This document shows, piece after piece, positions 43,990-55,077 of a stretch of DNA of 64,000 nt. Positions within the stretch are counted from its first letter, which is position 1, and every line of letters begins with the position of its first letter. The position numbers and the translations under genes are program-made. The stretch is from Glomus cerebriforme (Eukaryota > Glomeromycota > Glomeromycetes > Glomerales > Glomeraceae), in contig QKYT01000221.1 in NCBI GenBank assembly GCA_003550305.1, forward strand, positions 92,667-156,666. Direction: 5' to 3'. The notes under the pieces are model-generated. The model searched no databases. It was not told the origin of the DNA and saw only the letters and a program-made list of their open reading frames with translations.

Positions 43990-44430
43990 AATATTCCAAG
44001 TCTGATTAAAATGAAACATTTTTGTAATATTGAAAAAATCGGCGATGATAATTTTGGAAAAGTTTATCATGTTGAGATTTATTGCAAGGTAATTTCATTC
44101 ACATCAAAAATCTCAGAAAGTTCTATTTTGCACAACTTTAACGGCAACTATAAAATATTTTCTTTTTTTTTTGGTATTTGCAGACAAATAATTTTATTCA
44201 TTCACCATATCTAATTATAATGATATGCAAAATTTTGAAAATACTTGATGAATGAATTGGATTGAAGAAGCTATCAATAAAGAATATATTAAATATTACG
44301 AATATGAATATTTTAATGATTTTCAAGAAGGAGCATTCGGAAAAGTATTCGTGCAAGTTATAACAAAGCTGAAAATTATTTGCATTGAAAGCTTTTTTTA
44401 ATCTTAAATAAAAGGATTGTTTGTGAGGTA
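43990..44430 (+). pseudogene. mosaic kinase exon-1 pseudogene
   Basis: Two unrelated pieces are joined. 44005-44070 encodes KHFCNIEKIGDDNFGKVYH, a glycine-loop fragment most like the gene at 21059. From 44074 the sequence copies the region upstream of the gene at 41189 (ATTTATTGCRAGGTAATT, AAAATCTCAGAAAGTTC, CTTTAACGG.AACTATAAAA). It then copies its first exon (WIEEAIN, ILNITNMN in the wrong frame, GAFGKVF, Y.KAENYFALKAFFNL), ending at TGTGAG with a GT donor at 44426. Stops (LDE*), frameshifts and a deletion of the GSG segment make translation impossible. No further exons follow. Confidence 0.75.
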
Positions 44431-44465
44431 ATTTTATTAAATACATTATAAATATTTATATTTTG

Positions 44466-44580
44466 GTATAACTTTCTTCTTTTGTGATAACATCCAATCC
44501 CAAAGTTCTATTTCATCAACAAGATCATATAATACATCTTCAGCTACATATTCCATATGTCGTTCGGACATCGGTCGCGA
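44466..44580 (-). pseudogene. isolated coding-like stretch, unrecognised
   Basis: The minus strand reads RPMSERHMEYVAEDVLYDLV then DEIELWDWMLSQKKKV without a stop. The composition is acidic and helical and clearly protein-like compared with the flanks, but there is no start or matching exon nearby. Probably an exon left from another gene. Confidence 0.35.
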
Positions 44581-44680
44581 TTTTTATATTTAATTTCTTA
44601 AACTTTTTTTTAAAATTATTGTACGTTCATAGATGTACTGTACAGTAGATTATAATGAATTTCAAAATTTGTGATAAATG

Positions 44681-44801
44681 AACATCGCCTGGGCGATCAT
44701 CGCCTTTACCAGCATTAGGATGGAACTTGGGCAGGATTAAGAATACGAATGTAACTCCGCCAAAATGTGCTGGTAAAGGCGATGATCGCCCAGGCGATGT
44801 T
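44681..44801. mobile_element. MITE-like element with perfect 34-bp terminal inverted repeats
   Basis: AACATCGCCTGGGCGATCAT then CGCCTTTACCAGCA at 44681-44714 is repeated exactly in reverse complement at 44768-44801. The 53-bp spacer (GGATGGAACTTGGGCAGG..., TAACTCCGCC) has no ORF. Perfect arms imply a very recent insertion or gene conversion. The terminal repeat itself contains a short palindrome (CGCCTGGGCG, GCGATCATCGC). No clear target duplication: the left flank is GATAAATG, the right flank TAGTAATT. A degenerate relative is at 1144-1250. Confidence 0.85.
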
Positions 44802-45023
44802 TAGTAATTTTCTATTATTATTATTTTTTATAAATCTAATAAATGATTATTTTTTTTTTTTTTAAAAAAAAATCAAATTTATCAAACAAAAAATTATTTG
44901 GACCTTTCTTTTGCTAAAATATAATTATAAAAATAAAACAAAGCTTATTTTCGTTAATTACATCTGTCACTGTGTATGTAACGTGTAGATCATTTTCATA
45001 TTATGTGTAACTATGATCACGTT

Positions 45024-45099
45024 AAACTTTCCGTAGATAAAGATTTTTTTAAAAAAAGCATGATAAATTTTATTTTTGTAATTAAAAATGAGGCAAACT
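45024..45099. repeat. direct repeat, upstream copy (pair with 45637-45702)
   Basis: AAACTTTCCGTAGATAAAGA then TTTTTTTAAAAAAAGCATGA, TAAATTTTATTTT and GAGGCAAACT are repeated at 45637-45702 directly after the tRNA gene. In front of this copy only GATCACGTT resembles the tRNA 3' end (CCCCACGTT). It looks like a tRNA locus duplication in which one tRNA copy was lost. Confidence 0.65.
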
Positions 45100-45560
45100 A
45101 TTTATTGAATTTAGATGCTTCCAAAGCCTACCAACTTGATGGAATGCCATCATTCTGAAGGTGAACCATAAGATCGGTTCATCCCAATTTTTTCTTTTAA
45201 GGAAAATTATTTCATGAGTATATTCTTTTTTTATAATTCAGAGCATTCAAAATAAATTTCTTTTGTTTTAAAATAAAATTTTATACTAAACATCTTATAG
45301 AATAATAGTTTATTAAGATAGCTAGCTATTCATAATTAGCATATCTATAGTCTAATCATAATCATATTCGGTTATATGAAAAACAAGAAAGATAAAATAA
45401 TAGTCCTTTCACTTTTAATCAAATATGAAACTTAAAATTTGAAAAAACTTTAATGAATTCTATTCTCTTTATATCTTCCATATTAGTATATTTATTAAAT
45501 GACAGATGTAATTTATCTCCTTTTTTTTCATTTTCAAAACTTTTTTTTAAAAAACAAGAA

Positions 45561-45633
45561 GCCTGGCTAGCTCAATTGGTAGAGCGTGAGACCCTTAATC
45601 TCAAGGCTGTGGGTTCGATCCCCACGTTGGGCG
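45561..45633 (+). tRNA. tRNA-Lys(CTT)-like gene with C at position 33
   Basis: The 73 bases fold as a standard cloverleaf. The acceptor is GCCTGGC with GTTGGGC and discriminator G. The D arm is GCTC/GAGC with GGT in the loop, the anticodon stem TGAGA/TCTCA, the variable loop AGGCT, and the T arm GTGGG/CCCAC with TTCGATC. The anticodon loop reads CCCTTAA, placing CTT at 34-36 but C instead of the near-universal T at position 33. A and B box sequences are intact (GGCTAGCTCAATTGG, GGTTCGATCC). A run of nine or more T about 20 bases downstream can end Pol III transcription. Whether it is a functional lysine tRNA is uncertain because U33 is needed for the U-turn. Confidence 0.85.
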
Positions 45634-45636
45634 ACT

Positions 45637-45702
45637 AAAACTTTCAATAGATAAAGATTTTTTTTTAAAAAACATGATAAATTTTATTTTCGGAGGCAAA
45701 CT
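45637..45702. repeat. direct repeat, downstream copy (pair with 45024-45099)
   Basis: Begins four bases after the tRNA-like gene and matches the copy at 45024-45099 with small differences. It includes the T run likely to serve as the Pol III terminator. Confidence 0.65.
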
Positions 45703-48430
45703 TTACCTATTACGGTATCTATATAACTAAAAAAAATGAGTAACGTTTAGATTACCGCTATATAAATAATTATGAATTGTGTAACATATGGTACATCTGC
45801 GCCTGATCTATTCTATAGATCTTCTTATTGAAATATTAGATCCTCAAATGTTACAAATGCATTGATTGAAGGTTATATTGATTCAAATAAAAGACAAAAG
45901 CAAATAATATTTCATATGTTTTTAATAATATGCATACAAATGAGTACATAAATTCATCTAAGATAATAAATTCGTCAAATATTGGACCTGTGGCAATAAA
46001 TAATCAGGTGCTTTATATAAAAGTAGGCCATTGAGTGCAATTATAAAATCTGCAAAGCTCAAAAATTTAGTATTATATTTTTGTTGATAAAATTTTTTAT
46101 TAGGTTTAATATTTTATGATCCTCATAATGGTCTATATCAATTGTTTCATAATAGTATATCATTATTTTATTGTATTTGCTGGAAATAATGATAATGGTA
46201 AAAATTCTTTCTATTATAATTAAATTATTGCTTAATTCAATATTCTGTAAATTACTTCTTTTCTATTTAATATTTTAAATAAAAGCATTAAAAAAATCAA
46301 AACAAAAGTAATTGTAAATTCTTTTTTTGTTATTTATTTTCGTTAACTACAATACATCTTGAGTTTCTTTAATTCTAGTAAATTTAACAATTATAGTAGT
46401 AACGATTATATTTAATAATTATATAATTAAATTTGTAAACTAATTAATTTTATTTACAATAAAATAGATTAATTACAGTATTACGAAATTTATTATTCAT
46501 CTCATTATTACAATTTCCCGATCATGTCTGAGATTAGATTACATTATAGCATCGTATTCAATGATAATATTTTTAAAAATTTTTACCACAAAATTTAGGT
46601 ATATATGAATAATGATTCTTATTAGATATTTTTAATATCAATAGAGAATCTTTAACGATTCAGAATAAGAGTTTAGAATGGTTTTTATTCTCTATTTATA
46701 TTAAATAAAAAAAAGTTTACTAATAACCACAAATATCAATAATATTTATTTTTTATAATGAAATATATGCATTGATTGTATTAAAGTTAACAGTTTCTAT
46801 TGTAAAAGTAGTGATACAAAAAATTTTTTCTTGGTTGGTAAAATTTGTCCCTATTATTTTATGATATGTAATTTTTAAACTTCAACGCTTTGGGCAATCT
46901 TTTATTCACTCAAGTATCACTATAATACATAAATATTTCTTTTTTATTTCTTTTCAAGTTTTTCTTAACATATCTGATAACATTTTATAAATCAATAATC
47001 TTTACTCAGTCGGCTTAATTCCATTTTAAAAGATTTATTGCTCATAAAGCTGCCACAAGAAGACTGTGTTTTCAGGAGAAATAATTACTATTATTATTAG
47101 AAAGATTCTTTTTCTTTCTTGTATATTGATAATAATAAACTTATGAAGAAGTAAATTTTGAATGATAAAATATTCTATATAAGATGAGCAAAAAATGAGA
47201 TGTGTGCAGGTGACTTGTATAAATTAAAGAAGAATATCTTAGCAGAAAGTCATTTAAATTTTTATCGTATTTTTATTCTAAGAAGCTTTAAAGTTTTAAA
47301 ATTAATAAAATTCTGAGCAACAAAAAAGCTTTATAATATAAACTTGATTTATATACTTTTGTTTAAAATTTATTTGTTTAAATTAATAAAAAAAATATTA
47401 TTGTTAAAAAAATTCGATAATTGTTTAAAAAACTTACTTTCATTATACTGGTAAATATAAACAATTTACTACTATAATTTTTCGAGCTATTATTTCACAT
47501 TTTGCTAATGCCTCCCTTGATATTATCTCCATTATACCAGGCTGTATGATTGCTTATATTCACATTCCCTGTAGATATAATATTTATAGAAATGTCCTTA
47601 TAACTGCCTTCATTGAAATTTATGGTACACCAATATTTACTGTTTTTATTGTGAATATCAAGCTTAATAGCTATAAATTTCATGTAACTTTTTTGGTTAT
47701 TGAATGCAGTTAAGTTTACCTCTATATTCTTTATTATTATCTACTTTTATATTTTACAAATGTTTTTCTTAACTGGAATGCAGTTGTATTTACGCGTAAT
47801 CTATTTACTTTGATGGTTTCTATTTACATTTTTTATGTGATTGACGCTACTCATCACTTATCAAATTTTCTCACACGCCTATTTTATTCACCACTTCTTT
47901 CCTATTTCATTATTTCATTGTTATTCTCAGCCATATCTAAATGATAGTTATTCACTTGATTTCTAATTATAGAATCATCCATTTGGTTACTACGGATATC
48001 CATTTTATCCTACATAACATCAACATTTCCTTTTGTCTTCAAATTCCATTTGCATCTAAATAGAAGTTATCTTTGGTTTCTGCCTCCGGTTATGGATATC
48101 TCTTGATATTAACCTCAATTTCTTTTTTTTTTTTTGTTCTTAGTTGCATTTAAGATTAATCTTTCTCTTGCTAACTCCCATAAGTGTTCTTCTTAATATC
48201 TGTGATGTCTATGGTTTTGGTGTTGAAAAAAAATGGTAATATAATTAATTATAAATATCTTAAAATTAAAATCCATTTATAACACATACCTCATTATCTT
48301 TCTTGTCTTTTTATCGTTTTCATTTCCGTGGAATAAAGCTTTAATTATTTACTATTTCTGTTTTATCTTCTTGCTGCTTGTCAAAATTTTCCATCTGTCT
48401 TAATAAACACAGTATATACAAGGAAATAAA
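45703..48430. other. long AT-rich stretch without a supported gene
   Basis: Short protein-like scraps occur: near 45790-45920 on plus (TYGTSAPDLFYRSS, NALIEGYIDSNKRQKQ) and on minus at 47495-47683 (KYWCTINFNEGSYKDISINI). None has splice partners or motifs. The remainder is AT-rich sequence. I see no RNA gene. Confidence 0.35.
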
Positions 48431-48452
48431 GAGGAGATTCTAATCTAAACTA

Positions 48453-48491
48453 AACCAGCCAGTTAGGAGTGACTCAACTAACTAACTGGTT
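48453..48491. repeat. hairpin AACCAGCCAGTTAG / CTAACTAACTGGTT
   Basis: A 14-base stem with one mismatch and an 11-base loop (GAGTGACTCAA, itself a short near-palindrome containing TGACTCA). It stands out in AT-rich DNA. TGACTCA is an AP-1/Gcn4-type bZIP site, but the match may be chance. Confidence 0.55.
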
Positions 48492-48899
48492 TTTCCTTGC
48501 CTGTAACGAGGAAAGTATTATATACAGTATAAGAAAGTTAAAGATTTATATTACCACTCATTATTTAATAATATTTAATTTTTACTATGATGTATTACTT
48601 AATTTAGTTTATTTGTTCATAAGAAATGACTCATGATTAAAAAATAAATAAATTTGGATTTTCAAAATATTCAATTTAATATTACATCATATTTGCAATA
48701 CAGAGTTGGCGATAGGATAAAATAATACTTCTATTTTTATTATTAATAAAAAATCAAATCCAATATTCTAGACCCATACTTTATTGAATGATCTTTCTGC
48801 TAAAAAAAAAACCTTTTTAAATACTTCTCAAAAAAAACTATATGTACCCTATGAAATTTTTTTTTAGTTTTTCTCTTTAAATTGTTTCTCTAAAAAGCC

Positions 48900-49800
48900 T
48901 TTAGACTAGAGACCTGCAACGGGCTGGATCCGGGTTCAAAATTTAAAACCCGGATTTTATAATTTCTTAATTCTAGCCAAATTTCCTATTAGACTAGGCA
49001 GAAATTAAACAATTTTGGAAAATTGTAGTTTCTGCAATTTCTTTTTTGTGTTTTTATAAACTAAATAAATTGAATATCAATTTTAAATAAAATTATAAAT
49101 TGTTTATTTGGAATAATTTTTTTTTATATTTAAAAACAAATCATTTATTAAAAACAGATTTAATTTTCTTTAAATTTTGGACCGGGATCGTGTCACTAAT
49201 TATTGCGCAACCAACTTACATAATAGCTATGTTTAAATTTTATTTATTAAAATTACAAAGAAAAATAACTTATTTACTTAAAACCTACTATATTATAGGG
49301 ATGTTAATTTGCTAAACCAGTTCAGCTTAAGTTCGGCTCAATACAGCTTTAAGCTTAGAGCAAGTTAAGCTTTTTTGAGAAAATAGGCTTCTGAGCGATT
49401 GAACTTACTATATTAGTTAAACACAGGTGTATTACATAGTTAGACTAGATTTACTTAAGCGGGCTAATGTAAGCCCGCTTATCTATTTTATTATATAATA
49501 AATCGTAATCAGAATATATTCTGAAATTTCTTTTGAGTGAAACTAGAGCTATTTTGATCAAACGAGCTATATATATACTTTTTTAAGCTCATACTAACAA
49601 AAGTGTTAAGCAAGCTCGAAGCACGTTTAAAAGCACATTAAAGCTTATTGAAAAAAGCTTGTGCTTAAATTCAGTTTAAATATGCTTTGTTGAAGCAATT
49701 TAACATCCCTACTATATTATATTAAAAAAATCTGGGCCGGGTTTTCAATATATTAATGCGGGCCGGGCCGGGTTATGAAATTGGGGCTAATGCAGGCCAC
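48900..49800. repeat. interspersed-repeat patch with GGGCCGGG and AAGC-rich motifs
   Basis: Starts around GACCTGCAACGGGCTGGATCCGGGTT and ends around GGGCCGGGCCGGGTTATGAAAT with GGGGCTAATGCAGGCC. Between lies a stretch rich in AAGCTT/AGCTTAA words (49320-49690) and a perfect 10-bp hairpin TAAGCGGGCT/AGCCCGCTTA (49456-49481). The G-rich words contrast with the AT-rich background. Probably one repeat inserted into another; borders uncertain. Confidence 0.4.
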
Positions 49801-50394
49801 TACTTTAGACTTATTTTAAATCTTTTTTTTTTTTTTACCTTAGTTAAACAAGGAGATAGTGATTCCCTTGTATTAGATTTCTTTTTCTTTTCATAATTTT
49901 TTTTTTAACTTTAGTTAAATAAGGAGATGGATATCCCTTGTGTGATACTAAAGCGATTATTAAATATAAGACACATGTCATAGTTTGTCAAATATTATTG
50001 AATCAACATTATATTTATAAAACAAATGAAATTAAAGAATTTATTTATCCTTCAATTTAACTCATCAAATTATTTCAAAGATTTAAATATTGTAATGATT
50101 TATAAATTCTTTTTAATATTGTATTCATTATAGATAATTTTAATTTTCATAAAAGTTTGGAATTGTTAGCAAAAGAAAGTCAATCATTTGAGTTTTGAGC
50201 GTAGGTGATGATTGAAAATTAATGATTAATTGAATTGTTTAATCCGGATATTCACAGATGAATTATAGTAATTGCGAAACAGTGTAAAACTTAAAGACCC
50301 AACTCAAGCCGCAGTGAATATAATAATCAAAACAAATACAAAATTTTCTACTTAGCAAATTTTATTATTATTATTCACAATTAACACTTGATTA

Positions 50395-50750
50395 ATGGAT
50401 TAAAGGAGCTATTTCTAAATCCGCTGTAAAAGAATCAATTAAAAAATATTTTTTCGGATGTAATTTTTGAAATTCAAGAATTTCATAATTATTCGAACTA
50501 TGGACATTGTCCAATCCAGTCCGTTAATTAAGTAGTTAATTCAATTGTATTTTCTCATATATGAAACTGTGATGAACAGTTGGTAAATAATTATGTAAAA
50601 AGTGGAATAACTAACAACATTTAATTGGAATTGTGGCTTTGAAAAAGTTTATCGTGCAAATTGCAAAATTCGGAAACAATACTCATAACTAAAATATGTC
50701 TTAATTTAAATAAAATTTATAAAGGCATCTACCTGCAACCAGGTATGCAT
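50395..50750 (+). pseudogene. kinase-Sel1 exon-1 relic
   Basis: Plus-strand words WI..AISK (50395-50430) and, about 200 bases later, GNCGFEKVYRANCKIRKQYS (50632-50695) match the pre-kinase motif and glycine loop of the kinase-Sel1 family. Frameshifts, a stop after QYS and a missing downstream gene make it a dead fragment. It lies 3' to 3' with the Sel1 relic that follows. Confidence 0.55.
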
Positions 50751-50789
50751 ACTTTTACATATATTTTTTTATAAATTAATGGAATTTTT

Positions 50790-52110
50790 CATTTAGTAAA
50801 TTCTTTATAATATGAAATGTTTTTACGCTAATAAAGTTTAATGATAATGTTCTATTTAATCTATTGAATTGGGTATTCAAAAAGTAAAGATGATATAAAT
50901 ACAAATATATAAATTTTAAGTATATTAAATTATTTTTAGCATTTTTATTTCCTTTTTCAGCAGATATTTTATACCAATAAATTGCTTGTTCCACATTTGC
51001 TTCAATTCCATCTCCATCTTCATATATCACAGCAAGTTTATATTAGGCTGATTCATTTCCTAAATTTGCAGCCTTTTGATATAATTCAAATTCTTTTTTC
51101 TTATTTACATTAGGATCAATCTCTTCATCCTAGGTTATATATTCCATATGAACTTCCTAAATCTGCGGCCTTCTGATATAATTCAAATGCCTTTTACTTA
51201 TTAATATCAATTCCACTTCCGTTCTCATAACACGCTCCTAAGTTATTTATTCCATTTGAATTTTCCAAATTCCAACGCGATAACAAGTACCTAAATTATT
51301 TATTCCCATTGCATTTTCTTTTCGCTTATGTTCTTACATTTGCTTACATTTCAGATTATAAAAACGGTTTAAAAAGACGACGAAATAACCCACTTTATTA
51401 CACTGCAGTTGCATTGAAAAAAAAATATTTTAAATGCCATTTGCATATTAGCATCAGTTCCAATTCCATTTTCACAGCAATAACCCAATCTATTTATCCC
51501 AGCTGAATATTCTTTTTCTGCTACTTTTTTAATTAATCCAAAAGCTTTGTTATAATCCTTTTCAATACCCTCTTCATGCATATATATACAGTATATAAGA
51601 AAGATCAAATTGTGCTACTCTATTTACTAATTCTGTTGCTTTTTGATAAAATTCAATCGCCTTTTGTTTATTAACATGAGATCCAAGTCCATAATAATTA
51701 AAATATCCAAGTAAGTAAAGAGAATTTGAATAATTTGATTATTTATTAGAAACCAGCTATAGATCTCTTATCTTGCGATTATGAATATAATCAAGAATAT
51801 GTTGATTTCTTATTTTTGCTTCTTTTCCCTCATTTGCTTCCTTAAAATAAAGATTAATTAATTCATCAATTATAATTATTAAATCCTCTTCAAATATGAC
51901 TTCATGAATATTTTGAATTGTAGGATCTATTTCTTTATACTTATTTTATTAAATTTTTGAATAATTTCCCATATAACAAATTATTAACATTGGATATGCC
52001 CACATTATCTGAATAAAATTGTTATTATGTTAATTGAGAATTTAATAATTGTTGTAATATTCGTTGATAGCTTGTATTTTAGTATTAGAAGAAGACATTG
52101 TGAATAATAA
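50790..52110 (-). pseudogene. kinase-Sel1 family relic (linker and Sel1 part only)
   Basis: On the minus strand from about 52100: FEEDLIIIIDELINLYFKEA and NEGKEAKIRNQHILDYIHNR (51900-51780), then LYLLGYFNYYGLGS and NKQKAIEFYQKATEL, EEGIEKDYNKAFGLIKKVAE, EYSAGINRLGYCCENGIGTD, and finally DGIEANVEQAIYWYKISAEK. Wording follows the gene at 21059 closely (EEDLSIVIDELVDLRFKEAN), but stops and frameshifts occur every 20-60 codons. Sel1 continuity is broken at about 51310-51425 by non-Sel1 DNA flanked by TTGCATT on both sides. No kinase exons precede it. Confidence 0.75.
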
Positions 52111-52696
52111 AATTATTCTAACTACAGGAAAAAGTTGTTTTTTTACGTCTGTCATTTATTTGTGTACTGTACACATATAGTTATCCGAGCTGAAACTATA
52201 TCCTTTGCCGGATTTATTTGCCGGTTGATTATTCCGATGACAGAGATTTTTAGCCACGTGAAATATTTGAAGTAGCACAAATAATCTTAAACAAAAAATT
52301 TTCACGTCTTATAACACTGGAATTATAATAATTACAAATTAAATTCTCTCATAATAAACTCCGATGTAAATTTTTTCTTCACAAATTAACACGTCAATTT
52401 ATATGGATCACATACGGTTCTTCTGCATCTTCGACATTATTAATCAAAATTTTGAGAAGTTTTCTGACGAAGCTTTTGTATCGCTGTTCAGAAGTAATAT
52501 ATTTAATAATATTTATTATATTTATTATATTTATAATTAATTGTACATATTTAAAATTATAATATATATATTTAAATTGATTAGACTAAATATCTATAAA
52601 ATAAATCAGAAAAAAAACTAAATCATAAACTAAATTATTTAAAAATTTTACATTAATATTTAAACAACTATTAAAATAAGTAAAATACAAATTTAT
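52111..52696. other. intergenic DNA, no gene seen
   Basis: AT-rich; TATTTATTATATTTATTATA repeats near 52505-52540. The 3' UTR of the following minus-strand gene must lie here. Confidence 0.45.
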
Positions 52697-55077
52697 CTAA
52701 ATTATTCTACAATCATCATCATGTTTAACCTTTTTAAGTTGGTATAATGAGTTAATAGCATCTTCGTATCCTTGTTCTGCAGATTTACTATACCAATAAA
52801 TTGCTTGTTTCACATTTTTTTTAATTCCATATCCATTTTTATACATAAAAGCGAGATTATATTGAGCATGACTATTACCTAATTCTGCTGCTTTTTGATA
52901 TAATTTAAATGCTTGTTTCTTGTTAATATTAGTTTTAATACCATTTTCATAACAGTGTCCTAGCATTACAATCCCACCTGAATATTCTTTAGCCGATTTT
53001 TCAAACGATTTAAAAGCTTTACTATGATTTTTAATAATTCCATCGCCATTTAGATATAATAGACCAAGATTATATGCTGCTATCATATTTCCATTATCTG
53101 CTGCTTTTTCATACCAACAAGCAGCCGTCTTTAAATCTTTCTTAACGCCTATTCCTGCATAATAACAATAGCCCACATTTAATTGTCCAGCTGCATAATT
53201 TTTATTAGCTATTTCTTCAAAGTATCCAAAAGCTAATTTCACATTTTTTGCAGTTCCATATCCGTAATATAAACATATTCCAATATAATATTTTGCTAAT
53301 ATGTTACTTTGTTCTGATACATTGTTTTTAGTTGCATTTATAAATAATTGAAATGCTTTTTTATGATTTTTATTCGTCTCAATTCCTGTATAATGAAAAT
53401 ATCCAAGTAATACAATAGAGTCCACGTTATTCTGATCAACTAATAGCCAATTATACAATTTTTGTGAATTTATTTTATGATTATCAAAATAATCAAGAAT
53501 ATTTCGCTTTATCAATGTTTGTTCTTTTGTTTCTGTTATTCTAAAAATTAATGCTATTAATTCATTAATTAATATGTTTGAATCCTTTATAGGTAAAATA
53601 TTTTCTGGTTCACTAAAAGTTGTTAAAGATTCTGTATTCGTTTCGTTAGAATCTTGTGATAATTCTCCTCCGTGTAATATACTATGAATACTTATTAAAG
53701 TATTTGACTTGAATGTTGGTTCATAAGTAATATTTATATTATCTGTTATATTTATAATCTCTTTTAATCTTGTAGCTACCTCATTCATAGTTGGACGTTT
53801 ATCTGGTTCGTCACCCCAACATTCTAAACAAAACAAAATGGAAAAATTATTAATAAGAAATTATAATTTGTTTATATAACCATTAGGTAATTATTAATTA
53901 GGACCCTACTATATTTTATGTGCTTCATATTAACAGGTGACAATAATAAAATTATATTTACCAACATAAAGGTCAACATATTTAGAAGGCGTATCCGGGA
54001 CGATAGTTTCTCTGAGGCCTTTTGTAATTTGTAAAGCCAAGTCAGTTTTATCTTGATCACAAAAAGGTGATTTACCACTTGATAGCTCCCATAAAAGCAC
54101 ACCAATACTATAAACATCACTTTTTTTATTTAATGAATATTCATTATGCGTAAATCTTTTTGGATCAATATAGGGGACAACACCAAATAATTGAGATTGA
54201 GGGACGGATTTATCTTTGATTCTTTTTGATAGTCCAAAATCAGCTACCTTAATAATATTTTGATGAACAAGTACATTGCCGGAGTGCTATTGAATAAAAT
54301 GAGTTAAATAAATGATAAAATATAAAAAGCAAACTTTACATGATAACTACCAAATCACAATGCACAATATGTTCATCATGTAAACATGAAACAGCACAAG
54401 CCAGCTGGTACGCTAAATTGTATTTATTCTCCCAAGTAAGTTTATCAAAATTTTTTTTCAAATAGTATTGTAGAGGCCCGCCATCAGCATACTCCATTAC
54501 TAATAAATATTTCATCATTTTATCGTTTGGATATTCTAAATTAAGAAAAAAAGTCAGTATCATTTAATTGTATTTACAATAACTGTAACAGCATCCAGGT
54601 GTTCAATTTCTTTTTTTTTTTTTGGCACTTTTCGTATGGACCTAGTAGACGCACCCAAAATTTTCCCGGCGTAGAATAAGTCGATAACAAATATTTATTG
54701 TATACCTTGATCTGAAGTTGTAATTCCATAAAAGTTAATGATATTACTATGAAAAGCAACTTCACGTTGAAGCTCGAGCTAATAATCATATAAAAGAAAA
54801 AATTCTTCAGTTAAAGATATTATTTGTTATAAGAACAATACATAGTTACCTCATGAACAAGTTCTCTAACAGTAATGTTGTCAACATTAGAAAAAGATTT
54901 TAATGCCAAATGTTGCTCTGAATCTTTCCAATTTGCACGAAAAACTTTTCCAAAGTTTCCACTGCCAATTTCTTGAATGTTTACAAAGTGTTTATAATCG
55001 TAATGTTTGATATGCTTTTCAGAAATAGCTTCCTCGATCCAATTAACCCACATATTTGTATTGTCGTTATAAGACAT
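52697..55077 (-). CDS. kinase-Sel1 fusion protein with HCD catalytic loop
   Basis: Exons on the minus strand: 55077-54850, 54778-54706, 54535-54351, 54286-53962 and 53823-52697, joining to 645 aa. The pre-kinase motif is WVNWIEEAIS...IKHYDYKHF. Glycine loop GSGNFGKV, K60 (HLALKS), catalytic loop HCDL at 159-162 (Arg replaced by Cys), HSGN retained, DFG at D178, activation motif PYIDPK and VYSIGVLLWELS. The missing Arg is the residue that normally contacts a phosphorylated activation segment, so the enzyme may be independent of activation-loop phosphorylation or reduced in activity (inference). The linker ends in IALIFRITETKEQ and WLLVDQNN. Seven or so Sel1 units follow, ending QAIYWYSKSAEQGYEDAINS. 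Head-to-head with the gene starting at 55973. Confidence 0.9.

Noticed and set aside
43969..44214. 81-codon open frame as a small kinase-like gene
   Set aside because: It is the accidental frame over the mosaic pseudogene junction and lacks every catalytic element beyond the glycine loop.
49735..49775. GGGCCGGGCCGGG as a G-quadruplex
   Set aside because: Only short G3 tracts in a repeat relic; no regulatory context to support a function.
54574..54789. 71-codon open frame within an intron of the minus-strand kinase-Sel1 gene
   Set aside because: It covers exon 2 in the wrong frame and intron sequence.
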